Positions 1 through 9,320 of a stretch of DNA of 25,752 nucleotides are shown piece by piece (within the stretch, counting starts at the first letter, position 1; every line of letters begins with the position of its first letter). The stretch is taken from NCBI GenBank assembly GCA_023398495.1, contig JAEWSG010000222.1, forward strand, positions 1 through 25,752, read 5' to 3'. The notes under the pieces were generated by a model that worked only from the letters and a program-made list of their open reading frames with translations, was not told where the DNA came from and searched no databases. The translations under genes were made by a program, and so were the position numbers. The stretch is from Bacillota bacterium. Its GTDB lineage: Bacteria; Bacillota; Clostridia; Acetivibrionales; Acetivibrionaceae.

Positions 1-104
1 AATCAGTGGCAGATATCTTAAGAATTTAACGGTAAAACCGAATGGTAAATTACCAGCCTTTTATTCAGGTCAACATGCGGTCACGAAATGTTGTAGCGGA
101 ATGG

Positions 105-530
105 TCAAAGAGCGTGAGCAACAACAACAATATTATAAGGGTTAATATCCTTATGAATTACTCCTTGTCTATGGACACTCCAAACTGCATCAGCTATATC
201 TACTGCAATTAAAATTTTATTCCTTAAATCTAATTTTCTTATGCTCATTAATTCTGATAATGATACAGCTCCAAAATCCTCTAAAATTATACAAATTGAA
301 TTTTTATAATTTTCAATACAATAAACTTTAATTACTTTATCACCATAAGGTTTATTTGTAATGCTATATTCTCTTTTTATATTCTCTAATTCTTCCAAGG
401 TAGGGTATTCATTATTTAATACTTTCACAATAACTTTGGCATTATCAGAAATCCTTATCCCCCTATAAAAAGTTGAATGAGCACCTTTATATATCAATTG
501 ATCAATCTTGTAACCAAATATTTCTATCAT
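105..530 (-). pseudogene. Truncated Ser/Thr protein kinase-like N-terminus of a multidomain signalling protein
   Basis: The 141-residue product starts at ATG 530, about 11 nt after a GGAGG; an upstream in-frame TTG at 548 has no such site. It looks like the N-lobe and start of the C-lobe of the kinase-like domain found at the front of large clostridial/cyanobacterial kinase-ATPase-histidine kinase proteins: a glycine-loop region (IYKGAHSTFYRG), a VKVL lysine in the beta-3 strand, and a catalytic-loop motif HKDINPYNIV replacing HRDxxxxN. The match stops right after that loop. The last residues (VVAHAL) do not fit the family and a stop follows, so no activation loop, C-lobe, ATPase or sensor domains remain. 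I infer a gene broken by a deletion or insertion with a junction near position 127. Whether the rest lies elsewhere cannot be seen. Confidence 0.6.
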
Positions 531-562
531 ATAGGTTTCAACCTCCAAAAAATATACAATTT

Positions 563-591
563 ATTATTTTTTATCGGCATATTATTAACAA
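563..591 (-). promoter_or_regulatory. Weak candidate promoter of the truncated kinase gene
   Basis: On the minus strand a TTGTTA -35-like box (586-591) and an AATAAT -10-like box (563-568) are 17 bp apart, about 35 bp upstream of the kinase start. The -10 is poor and the region is very AT-rich, so this may be chance. Confidence 0.25.
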
Positions 592-600
592 CATATAACG

Positions 601-629
601 TTGAAATAAATAGTACTTTATGTTATGAT
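601..629 (+). promoter_or_regulatory. Candidate sigma-A promoter of the HD-GYP regulator gene
   Basis: TTGAAA (601-606), a 17-bp spacer and TATGAT (624-629), with a TG dinucleotide one base before the -10 (extended -10). Transcription would start near 636, giving a leader of about 210 nt before the start codon at 849. This leader and the rest of 531-848 are very AT-rich. I see no riboswitch or small gene there, only a perfect 12-bp palindrome CTAAAATTTTAG at 793-804. Confidence 0.5.
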
Positions 630-848
630 TAATATATTGTTTATTAAGGTGTGACTAAAATAGGATATTATTTTTTCGTTATACCTTATTAAGATTTCTT
701 AGAACTCATTTATTTCCTTAGAATTTCTTTTATGTAAAGTTTTATATAATATTTCTAAAATTATTATCTATGTAATTAGTGGCCTGTAAAGTCTAAAATT
801 TTAGTTCTTATTCTTGATATTTGCTTAATGTAAGAGGAGGAGCCTTTT

Positions 849-2426
849 ATGATCCGGGCAATAAGAAAAGATGATACGTCAAACAGCAGTTCAATTTTAT
901 TTCAAGATAAGGAAGAAAAATTACAATCCTTGACGGGTTGTTGGAAATTATTAGTTGTTGATGATGAGGAGTCAGTACACACTATAACAAAAATTGTTTT
1001 GAAAAAATTTAATTATGATAATAGATCCGTTGAGATACTGAGTGCATATTCAATTCTTGAAGCAAAAAAATTGCTTGATGAACATAGTGATATTGCTGTT
1101 GTATTGCTTGATGTTGTTATGGAAGAAGATTCTGCAGGTTTTGAAGTAGTTAAGTATATCAGGGATATCAGGAAAAATATGCTGACAAGAATTATATTAA
1201 GAACGGGTCAGCCAGGTTATGCTCCTGAAAAGAAAATATTTATTGATTATGATATAAATGACTATAGATTAAAAACCGAACTTACCGAAGATAAACTGTA
1301 TGTTACCATTCTAGCTGCATTAAGATCATATAAACAGCTTATTCTTTTTGATAATAATCGAATGAGACTAGAAAAAATAATCAGTTTATCATCTTCTTTC
1401 CATAAAATAAAGTATTTTAACGAATTTACAACATCTGTATTAATTCAGCTTTCATCAATACTGAATGTTTCAAACAATCTGACATTTAATAAATCTTCCG
1501 GCATAATAGCAATTAAAACAAATGGTAAATTTATTATTGCAGATGCTGTTGGCGAATATTTAAATTATATTGATAAAAACATTATTGATGTATTATCGAG
1601 TGAAGAACTTAATTGTTTGGATATCGCAATAAAAGAAAATAAAACCATTTATTTGTCAAACTCTTTTATAAGCCATTACACAAGCGAATATAATTCGGAA
1701 TATGTAGTATTCATTAAATTTAGTATTGAACTTAATGATTGGGACAAAAATCTAATAGATATTTTTTCTTCAAATATTTCAATTACACTTGATAATATTC
1801 TACTCAATGGTGAGATTGAGACATCACAAAAAGAGATAATATTTACATTAGGAGAGATTGCAGAGGCACGTTCACAGGAAACCGGCCATCATGTAAAACG
1901 TGTTGCAGAATATACTAAACTGCTTGCTCTAAAGTACGGACTATCTATGGAATTGGCTGAAAAGATAAGGTTGGCATCTCCTATGCACGATATAGGAAAA
2001 CTAGCTATACCCGATAATATTTTGAATAAACCTGGCAAGTTAACTCCTGAAGAATTTGAAATAATGAAGACACATTCAATCCTAGGTTATGAAATGTTAA
2101 AAAACTCCAAGAGAGATATCATAAAAATGGGGGCAATCATAGCATTACAACATCATGAGAAGTACAACGGCACTGGATATCCGGCAGGTCTTAAAGGCGA
2201 AGACATACACATATATGGAAGAATTTCTGCAATAACTGATGTTTTTGATGCTTTAGGCTCGGAGAGAGTATATAAAAAGGCATGGGCTTTAGATAAAATA
2301 GTAGCCCTTTTTAAAGAGGAACGTGGCCAGCACTTTGATCCATTTTTAGTGGATTTATTTTTAGATAATCTTAATGAATTTTTGAGAATTAGAGATATGT
2401 TTCCGGATAAAGCAACTGAGTTTTGA
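849..2426 (+). CDS. Response regulator with receiver, DUF3369-like and HD-GYP domains (probable cyclic-di-GMP phosphodiesterase)
   Basis: A 525-residue protein. Residues about 33-160 form a receiver domain: acidic pocket D38/D39, phosphoacceptor D88 in VVLLDVV, and K142 in DYRLKTELT. The ILRTGQPG stretch is characteristic of receivers joined to a DUF3369 (GAF-like) domain, here about 165-320. Residues about 325-515 are an HD-GYP domain with H380-D381 and GK in the HDIGK motif, H435-H436, and the GTGYP signature at 441-445, so the metal and catalytic residues are intact. HD-GYP proteins of this layout hydrolyse cyclic-di-GMP in the cytoplasm, with activity set by phosphorylation of the receiver. 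The start is an ATG preceded by AAGAGGAGGAG. No histidine kinase is adjacent, so its partner kinase is unknown. Confidence 0.9.
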   Translation: MIRAIRKDDTSNSSSILFQDKEEKLQSLTGCWKLLVVDDEESVHTITKIVLKKFNYDNRSVEILSAYSILEAKKLLDEHSDIAVVLLDVVMEEDSAGFEVVKYIRDIRKNMLTRIILRTGQPGYAPEKKIFIDYDINDYRLKTELTEDKLYVTILAALRSYKQLILFDNNRMRLEKIISLSSSFHKIKYFNEFTTSVLIQLSSILNVSNNLTFNKSSGIIAIKTNGKFIIADAVGEYLNYIDKNIIDVLSSEELNCLDIAIKENKTIYLSNSFISHYTSEYNSEYVVFIKFSIELNDWDKNLIDIFSSNISITLDNILLNGEIETSQKEIIFTLGEIAEARSQETGHHVKRVAEYTKLLALKYGLSMELAEKIRLASPMHDIGKLAIPDNILNKPGKLTPEEFEIMKTHSILGYEMLKNSKRDIIKMGAIIALQHHEKYNGTGYPAGLKGEDIHIYGRISAITDVFDALGSERVYKKAWALDKIVALFKEERGQHFDPFLVDLFLDNLNEFLRIRDMFPDKATEF

Positions 2427-2461
2427 CAATTTTTTAAGCTGGTAGACTTTTTTATATAAAA

Positions 2462-2508
2462 AAAAGCTAGTGCTTTTGAACATAATTCATTTCTAAAAAT
2501 GAATTATG
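2462..2508 (-). terminator. Terminator region after jetC (two hairpins)
   Basis: Two inverted repeats lie between the convergent HD-GYP and jetC genes. One is a perfect 12-bp stem with a 4-nt loop at 2481-2508 (CATAATTCATTT and its complement). The other is a short AAAAGC/GCTTTT stem at about 2465-2478, which on the minus strand runs into a tract of nine T. The second looks like a Rho-independent terminator for the jet operon and may also stop plus-strand transcripts. Confidence 0.6.
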
Positions 2509-2549
2509 CAAAATGCACATCCTATGTTTTTTGCTGATTATCTCAAGCA

Positions 2550-5500
2550 TTAAAACAGTGTCATCTGTTCCTGCTTCACCTTATAAAAAGCCGATTCCAA
2601 CCCATCTTGGGATTTGACCAGCTTTGACTGTATTACACTCATGTTCATTCCAGTCAGCAGCCTATGTATGAGACTGTAAACCACATCAAACTGCATATAT
2701 ATATCCACCTGCATATGGCCTGTCAGACATATCATCTGAGTATCTGTAGCCTTTGCCAGGTCAAATATATAGGATAGCAGATAATCGGCATTTGCCTGAC
2801 CAAATGGATTATCAATCCATATAACCTTGCCTGAACCGGGGAAATTTGTCTTTTTGTACCTCAGATAGGAAATAATCGATATAAACATGGCAAAGAATCC
2901 GGCAAGTTTTTCTCCACCCGACCATTTTATAACCACTTCCCACGGAATATACCGTGAGGCTCCAAAAGAATCCGGCTTAAACACTTTAATTGAGTATTCG
3001 TTAAGATTTGTAACTGCATCTAGTAGCCTTACCGGAGACATTATTGCTGCTATCTCACCGTCAATCCTCGCCGGGTCATATTTGCCCTCTGCTTTCATCT
3101 TTTCAATTTCACTTATGGATACTTCAATATAACGGGTCATCAAAGCTTTGCCTTCCTCGGCATGAAGTTGGGGCATGTCAATAATTACCGTTTTTTTGTT
3201 CATTCCGTCTATTTTTATCCTGGAAAACGTATCTACACTCTTAAGCTCCTCGTAAACTGCTTCTGCCTTACTATAACAACGTTCCACAATTTCCACCTTA
3301 TCCCTGAGAGATTCTTCCAATTGAAACTGTGCTGCATTTTTCATGCTATATACGCTGCCAATTATGTCTTCAAACAAATCCTTAACGTACTTATAATTGT
3401 ACATATCATTATTGATGATCTTTTCAATAATCATCCTTATTGTCACATTTTCTGCCCAATCAGCCTGGTTGTACAGCTCATCATAACTCTCCCTGATTGT
3501 GATTTCCGTATCTTTAAGCTTATTTAAGAGTTCCCTGTAATGGTTGCGGCTTTCATTTGAAATTACAGCTATATTTTCAACAGGTAGTTGCAGCATGTCC
3601 CACATTGAAACAGTCTCACCGTTATGAACAAGACTGTCCATATTCTCTCTAGACACGCTTAGTATAGTTATTCCGTTTTCATTAATATAATCTTCAAGTT
3701 TTGATCCATATTCAGAAAGCTTACGTCCTCTTTTTTCAGTCTCTTCAAGTTTTTTCGCATTCTTCTGGCGTTTTCTGTTGTAAGCTTCAATCTGCGCATT
3801 AAACGAAGCCTCATCAATACTCCCTACCGATTCAAATTCAAAGGGTTCCAATTTATAGCTCTTTTTGATATTCTCCCTCAATTGTATTATCATACCATTT
3901 AGCTTTTCTCCATTAGACAGAAACTCTCGCTCTTTTTTATCCAGTTGCAGCCCACCTTGCTTAAGTGACAAAAGTTTTCTTCTCTCTTCTTCAAGTTCTT
4001 CATCGCTATAGTCTATAATACGTGTTTCAAAATCGTGTTCTTCAAATCCTTTATTGTGAATCTCCTTTAGCCTTTTTTGTTCATCCTTCCTCATATTCTC
4101 AATAAATTGCCTGATTTGCTCAGCCTGACTGTTCTCAATCCTTGCCTCAAGGCCTTTGGCTTTTGACAATATTTCTTCTAAGGTTCCGGTCATCTCTTGA
4201 GTAGGACTTTCAATATTTAATTTCAGCGTTATTTCATCAAGAGTTTTATTTTTTTCCCTGTTTATCCTCTGACAGCCATCTAGACCTGTCTTTGTATTTT
4301 CAATCTCCTTTGATAGCGTTTTCCTTCTCTCAAGTAATTCTTTTTTCTCTTCTTCTATTGTTATTCTCTTTGTGTCCGCTTCCCTGTATAGCTTTTCGTG
4401 CTCCTTAATCCTGTCAGTAAGTTCAATATACCTGCTCAACTTTTCTATATCTTTATCTTTCTCCGAGATAATTTCATCGCTATTTAGGATAAGCCTGTGG
4501 TTTTCATTTATCTTCTTATGAAGTGCTTCTCTATTTTTTTGAAACTCATTCAAAGCATCCTTTTTGCTGCCAATATCTTTATTCAGCCTCTCTATCTGTA
4601 CTTGCATTTCTTTAAGCCAGTCCTTTGGATACGAGCCAATAAACTCCAAGCACCTTTCAATAAGACCTGTTATCTTTTCCTGATCCTTTTTAATTGCTTC
4701 ATATTCATTCTCTGTTCTGGCAATGCTTTGATCCATACCTGTCAAATAATCTTTAAACAGTCCTGAATCCAGTGCAAAGGTATTGTTTCTGGAAAATACA
4801 ACATAGGCTTCCATTGCACCTATTCTATCAATGCCGTAAGAACTCTCACTTTCCTTGGGAATACACAAACCATGCTCTGAATCAACTATAAAAGTAACGG
4901 GATAACTCTCAACAATCTCAAGTATCTGTGCAGATAAAGAATTTCCATTCTGACCTGTCCTAACTTTTTCCAGTTCGCTCTTTTCCAATACAATTGAATG
5001 ACAAAGGAGCGGATTTTTGTGAAGAAAATCTTCCTTCAAATCCTCCCTCTGATTTTTTAGCCATAACGAACCTGGAATACATCTTATCCCGTTGTTCTTC
5101 AATAACTCGTACACTTTCTTAAGCTCCATATCCGGAACATAATACTCGCTACCATCAAAAAGATGCTTTCTTTTTAATAGTTCATGATACCGACCGGAAA
5201 CCTCGCTCAGGGAATTGTCTACCCTTGCTCTGACAGCCTTTAGTGAATCGAGTGTGCTTTTGTTGTATATTTCCTCGCTGATTTCGTACATGGATATTTC
5301 TCTGTGCAGCTTTGCAATGCGTATATTAAAGTCTTCTACTTCCGTCTCTTTATTCTTCTGTTGCTGATTCAAAGCAGCAACTTCTTCTCTTGTCCTCGTC
5401 TCGTTGATTGCAATATCTTCAAGCAATTTATCAGCCTTTTCTATCTCCAGGTTAAGATTATTTTTCTTTTCGTACTCCTCTTCCCTATCCTTTGTCAGAG

Positions 5501-6980
5501 TTTGAATACCTGATGCTGGATCTATAAGAAGTGTCATGTCTTTGACAAAATATCCTGTAATCTGGGATTGCTTGTCCTTGTCATCCTTCAGTCTGGTGCC
5601 TATTGAAGAAAGGGTGTCCCTTATTATATCCCTTTCTTTATCTTTTTCACCTAAGTCTTTTTCCAAATCCGAAAGTGCCTTTACATTGAAGGTATACTGA
5701 TTTTTCAACTCCTCAATATCCTTTGCAATTCTGTCCACCTCTTCACGTAGTAGCCTCTTTGCAAAGAAAATACAATTTTGATACTCCCTGTCAATCTCGT
5801 CCTTTTCTTTGGTCAGACTTTCAAGTTGTGCCTTATACCTTGCTATCCCGTTCCTTGCATTAACCACCTCTTCGTACAAGGACGCAGCCTCCATAAATCT
5901 TACTTTCTTGTCTGCTTCTTCAATTTTCCTTTTAGTTTCTTCCACTTCAGAAACCGTCTGCTTATGCTTTTTGTCTATAGCCTCAAACTCTATGACCTTA
6001 TTCTGGTAATCAAAACTCTCCCTTTTATATTTAAGCTCTTCAATACTAGCAGCATAATTCCTGTCACTTGCTTTAAGCAGCTCGGCTTCATTGTTCAATT
6101 TATCTTTTGCTAAATTGATAAGATTACTTAAAGCCAGTATATCCCTGCTTACACTTTCTATATCGCCAACTGTCTTCCCATAGCCTTCAAGCTTTGTAAG
6201 AAGGTTGGCAGCCCTATCACAGAATGCTTCATAGGTTTTGATACGATGCTGGAAAAGAGGAATGTTTTTTAAGTTTTCAAGGTGCTTCTTAAAAGTTTGG
6301 GCAAGTATTCCCGACGTCTCTCCCTCAGCCTGCGGGATATTGGGTATTATGAGTTTCTCAATTACATTCCTTGATTTTCTGGCATTTTCAAAGAACTTGT
6401 CAATTCCGCCTTCTGACTGGTTTATAGTTTTAATGGCATCAAACTCTTCGCGAAAAAGGTTAAAGGTATGAAGCTTGTCTCTGTATTCCTTCTGACGGTC
6501 TCTAGAGTAAATATTTATATTAAGACGCATCTCAGTTGCAAGTCGCTTTAAGTAATTATGGTATTCGGAAAAACCTATAACCTGTTTATTCCTGTTCACT
6601 GCTTCCATACCTTTTATATCAAGGTCATGGGGTAGAGTATAATTATGTATGTAGGTAAAAAACCTTAATCCGTCTGCATTTTTGGAAATACAAATCCCGG
6701 TAAGCAAATAATCAGCCCTTGTACCGTCAAGTTTCCATTCTATCATGACATGGGCAGGTGAAGAGCCAACCTTGAAGTAATCGGAAAAATTCCTGCTTCC
6801 CATACTTGTATTAGGTAATATCACTTGTAGAGCCAACTGGAGTATTATACTCTTGCCACCGCCATTTTCTAAATTTATGAGAGCACTTTTCCCATCAAAT
6901 TCATAAATCTCATTTGCGATATATTTTTTGTCATCATCATATCTGAAATTCACAATTCTGAATCTATTTATAAGGGGCAT
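2550..6980 (-). CDS. jetC: Wadjet SMC-like ATPase JetC (MksB-like)
   Basis: A 1476-residue condensin-like ATPase, the motor of the Wadjet complex, which extrudes DNA loops and licenses cleavage of small circular DNA. The N-terminus has the SMC-type start (NRFRIVNFRYDDD) and a Walker A NGGGKS at residues 39-44. Long coiled-coil arms follow on both sides of a central non-coiled hinge-like segment near residues 620-760. The C-terminal head has the ABC signature WSGGEK (about 1353-1358), a Walker B strand VIWIDNPFG (D1390, N1391) and an LTGH switch motif near 1420. I chose ATG 6980 because AAAGGA lies 9 nt upstream and the family begins at this motif; an in-frame TTG at 7055 would add 25 unrelated residues and overlap jetB. 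It is the last gene of the jetD-A-B-C operon. The Walker B position usually occupied by Glu is Asn here. Confidence 0.9.
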   Translation of the reverse strand: MPLINRFRIVNFRYDDDKKYIANEIYEFDGKSALINLENGGGKSIILQLALQVILPNTSMGSRNFSDYFKVGSSPAHVMIEWKLDGTRADYLLTGICISKNADGLRFFTYIHNYTLPHDLDIKGMEAVNRNKQVIGFSEYHNYLKRLATEMRLNINIYSRDRQKEYRDKLHTFNLFREEFDAIKTINQSEGGIDKFFENARKSRNVIEKLIIPNIPQAEGETSGILAQTFKKHLENLKNIPLFQHRIKTYEAFCDRAANLLTKLEGYGKTVGDIESVSRDILALSNLINLAKDKLNNEAELLKASDRNYAASIEELKYKRESFDYQNKVIEFEAIDKKHKQTVSEVEETKRKIEEADKKVRFMEAASLYEEVVNARNGIARYKAQLESLTKEKDEIDREYQNCIFFAKRLLREEVDRIAKDIEELKNQYTFNVKALSDLEKDLGEKDKERDIIRDTLSSIGTRLKDDKDKQSQITGYFVKDMTLLIDPASGIQTLTKDREEEYEKKNNLNLEIEKADKLLEDIAINETRTREEVAALNQQQKNKETEVEDFNIRIAKLHREISMYEISEEIYNKSTLDSLKAVRARVDNSLSEVSGRYHELLKRKHLFDGSEYYVPDMELKKVYELLKNNGIRCIPGSLWLKNQREDLKEDFLHKNPLLCHSIVLEKSELEKVRTGQNGNSLSAQILEIVESYPVTFIVDSEHGLCIPKESESSYGIDRIGAMEAYVVFSRNNTFALDSGLFKDYLTGMDQSIARTENEYEAIKKDQEKITGLIERCLEFIGSYPKDWLKEMQVQIERLNKDIGSKKDALNEFQKNREALHKKINENHRLILNSDEIISEKDKDIEKLSRYIELTDRIKEHEKLYREADTKRITIEEEKKELLERRKTLSKEIENTKTGLDGCQRINREKNKTLDEITLKLNIESPTQEMTGTLEEILSKAKGLEARIENSQAEQIRQFIENMRKDEQKRLKEIHNKGFEEHDFETRIIDYSDEELEEERRKLLSLKQGGLQLDKKEREFLSNGEKLNGMIIQLRENIKKSYKLEPFEFESVGSIDEASFNAQIEAYNRKRQKNAKKLEETEKRGRKLSEYGSKLEDYINENGITILSVSRENMDSLVHNGETVSMWDMLQLPVENIAVISNESRNHYRELLNKLKDTEITIRESYDELYNQADWAENVTIRMIIEKIINNDMYNYKYVKDLFEDIIGSVYSMKNAAQFQLEESLRDKVEIVERCYSKAEAVYEELKSVDTFSRIKIDGMNKKTVIIDMPQLHAEEGKALMTRYIEVSISEIEKMKAEGKYDPARIDGEIAAIMSPVRLLDAVTNLNEYSIKVFKPDSFGASRYIPWEVVIKWSGGEKLAGFFAMFISIISYLRYKKTNFPGSGKVIWIDNPFGQANADYLLSYIFDLAKATDTQMICLTGHMQVDIYMQFDVVYSLIHRLLTGMNMSVIQSKLVKSQDGLESAFYKVKQEQMTLF

Positions 6981-7032
6981 AAGATCATATCCTTTCAAAA
7001 TTCGTAGAATTTGGTGCTTTTTAACGCTTTGG

Positions 7033-7746
7033 TTATATACCCTCCAAGAAAGCAAGAATCTCCTTCTTTCTTGTGCTTTCGGGATAATAGCTTATAATGA
7101 GGGTGTCAAACTTTTCGGTAGTGTATATTTCACTATCGTTGTCTATGTTTGCAAGACCCTGTTCCTGCATAAATTTAAGAACCCTGTATATAAAACTAAT
7201 CCTTGTCCCTTTTGATTGTCCAAAGTTTTTTATTTTCTCGTCATAAGTTGGAAGATCAAGCCATAGCTTTGATACACTTCCAAAGTTAAAATTCAATGCT
7301 TCGTCGGTTTCTTCGTTATTTTCCATAGAACTGTAAGACTCAAGCTTAGCTGTTATAAAACCTTCAAGTTCTTCTACCTTAAGCATTGACCTGACTTTAT
7401 TATTGTAATTTTCTCCGTTAAAAAACTTGATTATTATAGAAAGTATGATTATATGTCCCACATACAGTTCGGTATTGTTTGAAAAGCCCATTTTATCGCG
7501 CAACTCTTCATTGGTAAAACCTAAGAACTTATTATCGGTTCTGGGCGTGAAATACAGTGAATCACCCGTTCTAAGTACCATCACTCCCGATTCCTCTTCA
7601 AAAATTCTTGTTATATAAGATATTTCAGGATCATCAAAATTCGCAAAAATTTCCGGATTATCCTTTTTAGTAATTTTCGACTTTTCAATAAGGCTCATGT
7701 ATAAGATAAATGCTTTTCTCACTGAGTCAGGCGAAAGGTTTTCCAT
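7033..7746 (-). CDS. jetB: Wadjet subunit JetB (MksE/KITE-like)
   Basis: A 237-residue protein encoded between jetA and jetC. It resembles the small Wadjet subunit (DUF6063-like) that pairs as a tandem winged-helix dimer with the kleisin JetA to bridge the JetC heads. It is soluble, mixed alpha/beta, with an acidic linker (ENNEETDEA, about residues 141-149) and a C-terminal winged-helix-like end containing TTEKFDTLIISYY. Sequence similarity alone would not be decisive for me; the call rests mainly on size and position. Its ATG shares one base with the jetA stop (TAATG), which implies translational coupling. The jetC ATG I prefer follows 52 bp after its stop. Confidence 0.8.
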   Translation of the reverse strand: MENLSPDSVRKAFILYMSLIEKSKITKKDNPEIFANFDDPEISYITRIFEEESGVMVLRTGDSLYFTPRTDNKFLGFTNEELRDKMGFSNNTELYVGHIIILSIIIKFFNGENYNNKVRSMLKVEELEGFITAKLESYSSMENNEETDEALNFNFGSVSKLWLDLPTYDEKIKNFGQSKGTRISFIYRVLKFMQEQGLANIDNDSEIYTTEKFDTLIISYYPESTRKKEILAFLEGI

Positions 7747-9320
7747 TATTTTACCCCCTTTATTACAAAATCAGTAATTTCATTGCCATTATCAAAACTA
7801 ATCTTTTTCCCGGTAGATAGAAGTATCATGGTCTTCAGTTTTTTCAACCCAGGATTTTTGGTAAATATCCTGTCAAACAGGTAGTATATATTTATATTGT
7901 AAGTTGATGTCTCACGAACCATCTTACTCAGAATCTCTTCTAAATCTTTAAAGTCAATCAATTTGTGCTGATGCAGTATTACAACAAGACTATAGAAATC
8001 AAAATCATAAGAAGTTGATTTACAAAGCTCGTCATCGAGTCTCTTAACCGCACTACTCAGATAGGATTCTCCAACTTCATACGCCTCAGTCAATATGGCT
8101 TCAAGGTAGGCCATAATCTTTAAATCTCTGGTTTCCCGTCTCTCCCTGTCTTCCTTTTCCTTAATTTCAATCAACTCTTCTATATCAATTTTTTCCCGCT
8201 CTTCCTCAGTTTCACTTTTTATCCTTTGAGGTTCGAGAGCCTTAAATGGGTTGAACTCTTTGTTTTTTGCATTATTTACAAAAAGCGGAGATAAAATGCT
8301 TTTGAGTTTCTTAAAGTTTAAATCTCTTGAAATTATCACATCAAAAATACTTTTCTCAAAATCAATGTATTCACTTACACCCTGACGCAGTCTTAATTCA
8401 AGCGTTCTCATATATTCTCCGACAATATCAAGTTTCTCATTAAAAAGTCGGTCATGTTCAAAAGTTGTTATATTAAGCCTCTCGGTCAGTAGTTTTATCT
8501 GCTCAAGGCTTTTTAGCTCCTTATCGCCTAAATCATTGTAATTTAGTTTTTCAATAGTATCTCTCTGTTCCTTAAGTATCCTCTTAATATTATGAAACTC
8601 ACGTCTTTCAGCTTCAAACTGCTCCTTGATCCTCATAAAGAGCAGCTTCAGGTCTTCGAAATCAATGCCCAGCACATTCTGACGTATGTTTAACAGAAGA
8701 TTCTCCAGTCTTTCACGAAGCTGTCTTACTTGAAGATTAAGCTCGTTAACAGTTTGAAGAGCACCGGAAAAAACCCCTTTTTCAATCTGCTGCTTTAAGT
8801 ACATCTGCGTTATATTTATTCTGAATTCAGAGTATATCTCCCGCGTCTTGAAAAGCAGTTCCATTCCCTGATCGGTAAGCTTATACCTTGCACTCTTTTT
8901 TATCTCATAATAGGATGTATCGATAAGTTTTATGGGAATAGCCTCATCCCTGTTGGTCTCAAGATTTTTGTACTTGAATTCGAGGACTTCACCACCGCTT
9001 CCCGCTATGGAATCCCTTATGTAAAAAGCCATTTCTTTGGACTCTTCCTGAGTAGTATTGATATTATAGGAACGCAGCAATACTGTCTGAAGAAACCCTG
9101 CAATGTCTTCAATGCTGCACTCTTCCCTGCCGATGAGCATATTCTCCAATATAAACAGCAGGACGGAAAACCCCACTGAAATCATATCTACTTCACTATA
9201 TTTCTGAAATCCCGAAAGCTTTCTCGACAGATGAATAAAAGGTGCAAGGCTCTGCATCCTGCCTCTGAAATCCTTAAGGCAATCGGCGGCAGAACCACTA
9301 TAAATAATCTTTTCGTCCAA
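7746..9320 (-). CDS. jetA: Wadjet kleisin-like subunit JetA (MksF-like)
   Basis: A 524-residue protein resembling the JetA family related to DUF5716. The N-terminal half (about 25-175) is helical and winged-helix-like, matching MksF/MukF dimerisation domains, with the motif ARYKLTDQGMELLFKTREI typical of these proteins. Long helices (about 175-320) follow, then a charged linker (SETEEEREKIDIEE region, about 365-400) and a C-terminal domain that in kleisins contacts the SMC head. It starts with TTG at 9320, supported by an AGGAGGG 8 nt upstream; the next in-frame ATG (residue 22) lacks such a site. It overlaps the end of jetD by 23 bp and touches jetB. It would link the two JetC heads with JetB in the loop-extruding core. 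Confidence 0.85.
   Translation of the reverse strand: MDEKIIYSGSAADCLKDFRGRMQSLAPFIHLSRKLSGFQKYSEVDMISVGFSVLLFILENMLIGREECSIEDIAGFLQTVLLRSYNINTTQEESKEMAFYIRDSIAGSGGEVLEFKYKNLETNRDEAIPIKLIDTSYYEIKKSARYKLTDQGMELLFKTREIYSEFRINITQMYLKQQIEKGVFSGALQTVNELNLQVRQLRERLENLLLNIRQNVLGIDFEDLKLLFMRIKEQFEAERREFHNIKRILKEQRDTIEKLNYNDLGDKELKSLEQIKLLTERLNITTFEHDRLFNEKLDIVGEYMRTLELRLRQGVSEYIDFEKSIFDVIISRDLNFKKLKSILSPLFVNNAKNKEFNPFKALEPQRIKSETEEEREKIDIEELIEIKEKEDRERRETRDLKIMAYLEAILTEAYEVGESYLSSAVKRLDDELCKSTSYDFDFYSLVVILHQHKLIDFKDLEEILSKMVRETSTYNINIYYLFDRIFTKNPGLKKLKTMILLSTGKKISFDNGNEITDFVIKGVK

Noticed and set aside
2887..6471. Several plus-strand open frames of 66-121 codons opposite jetC
   Set aside because: They are antisense shadows of a long coiled-coil gene, with low-complexity products, no RBS and no family resemblance.
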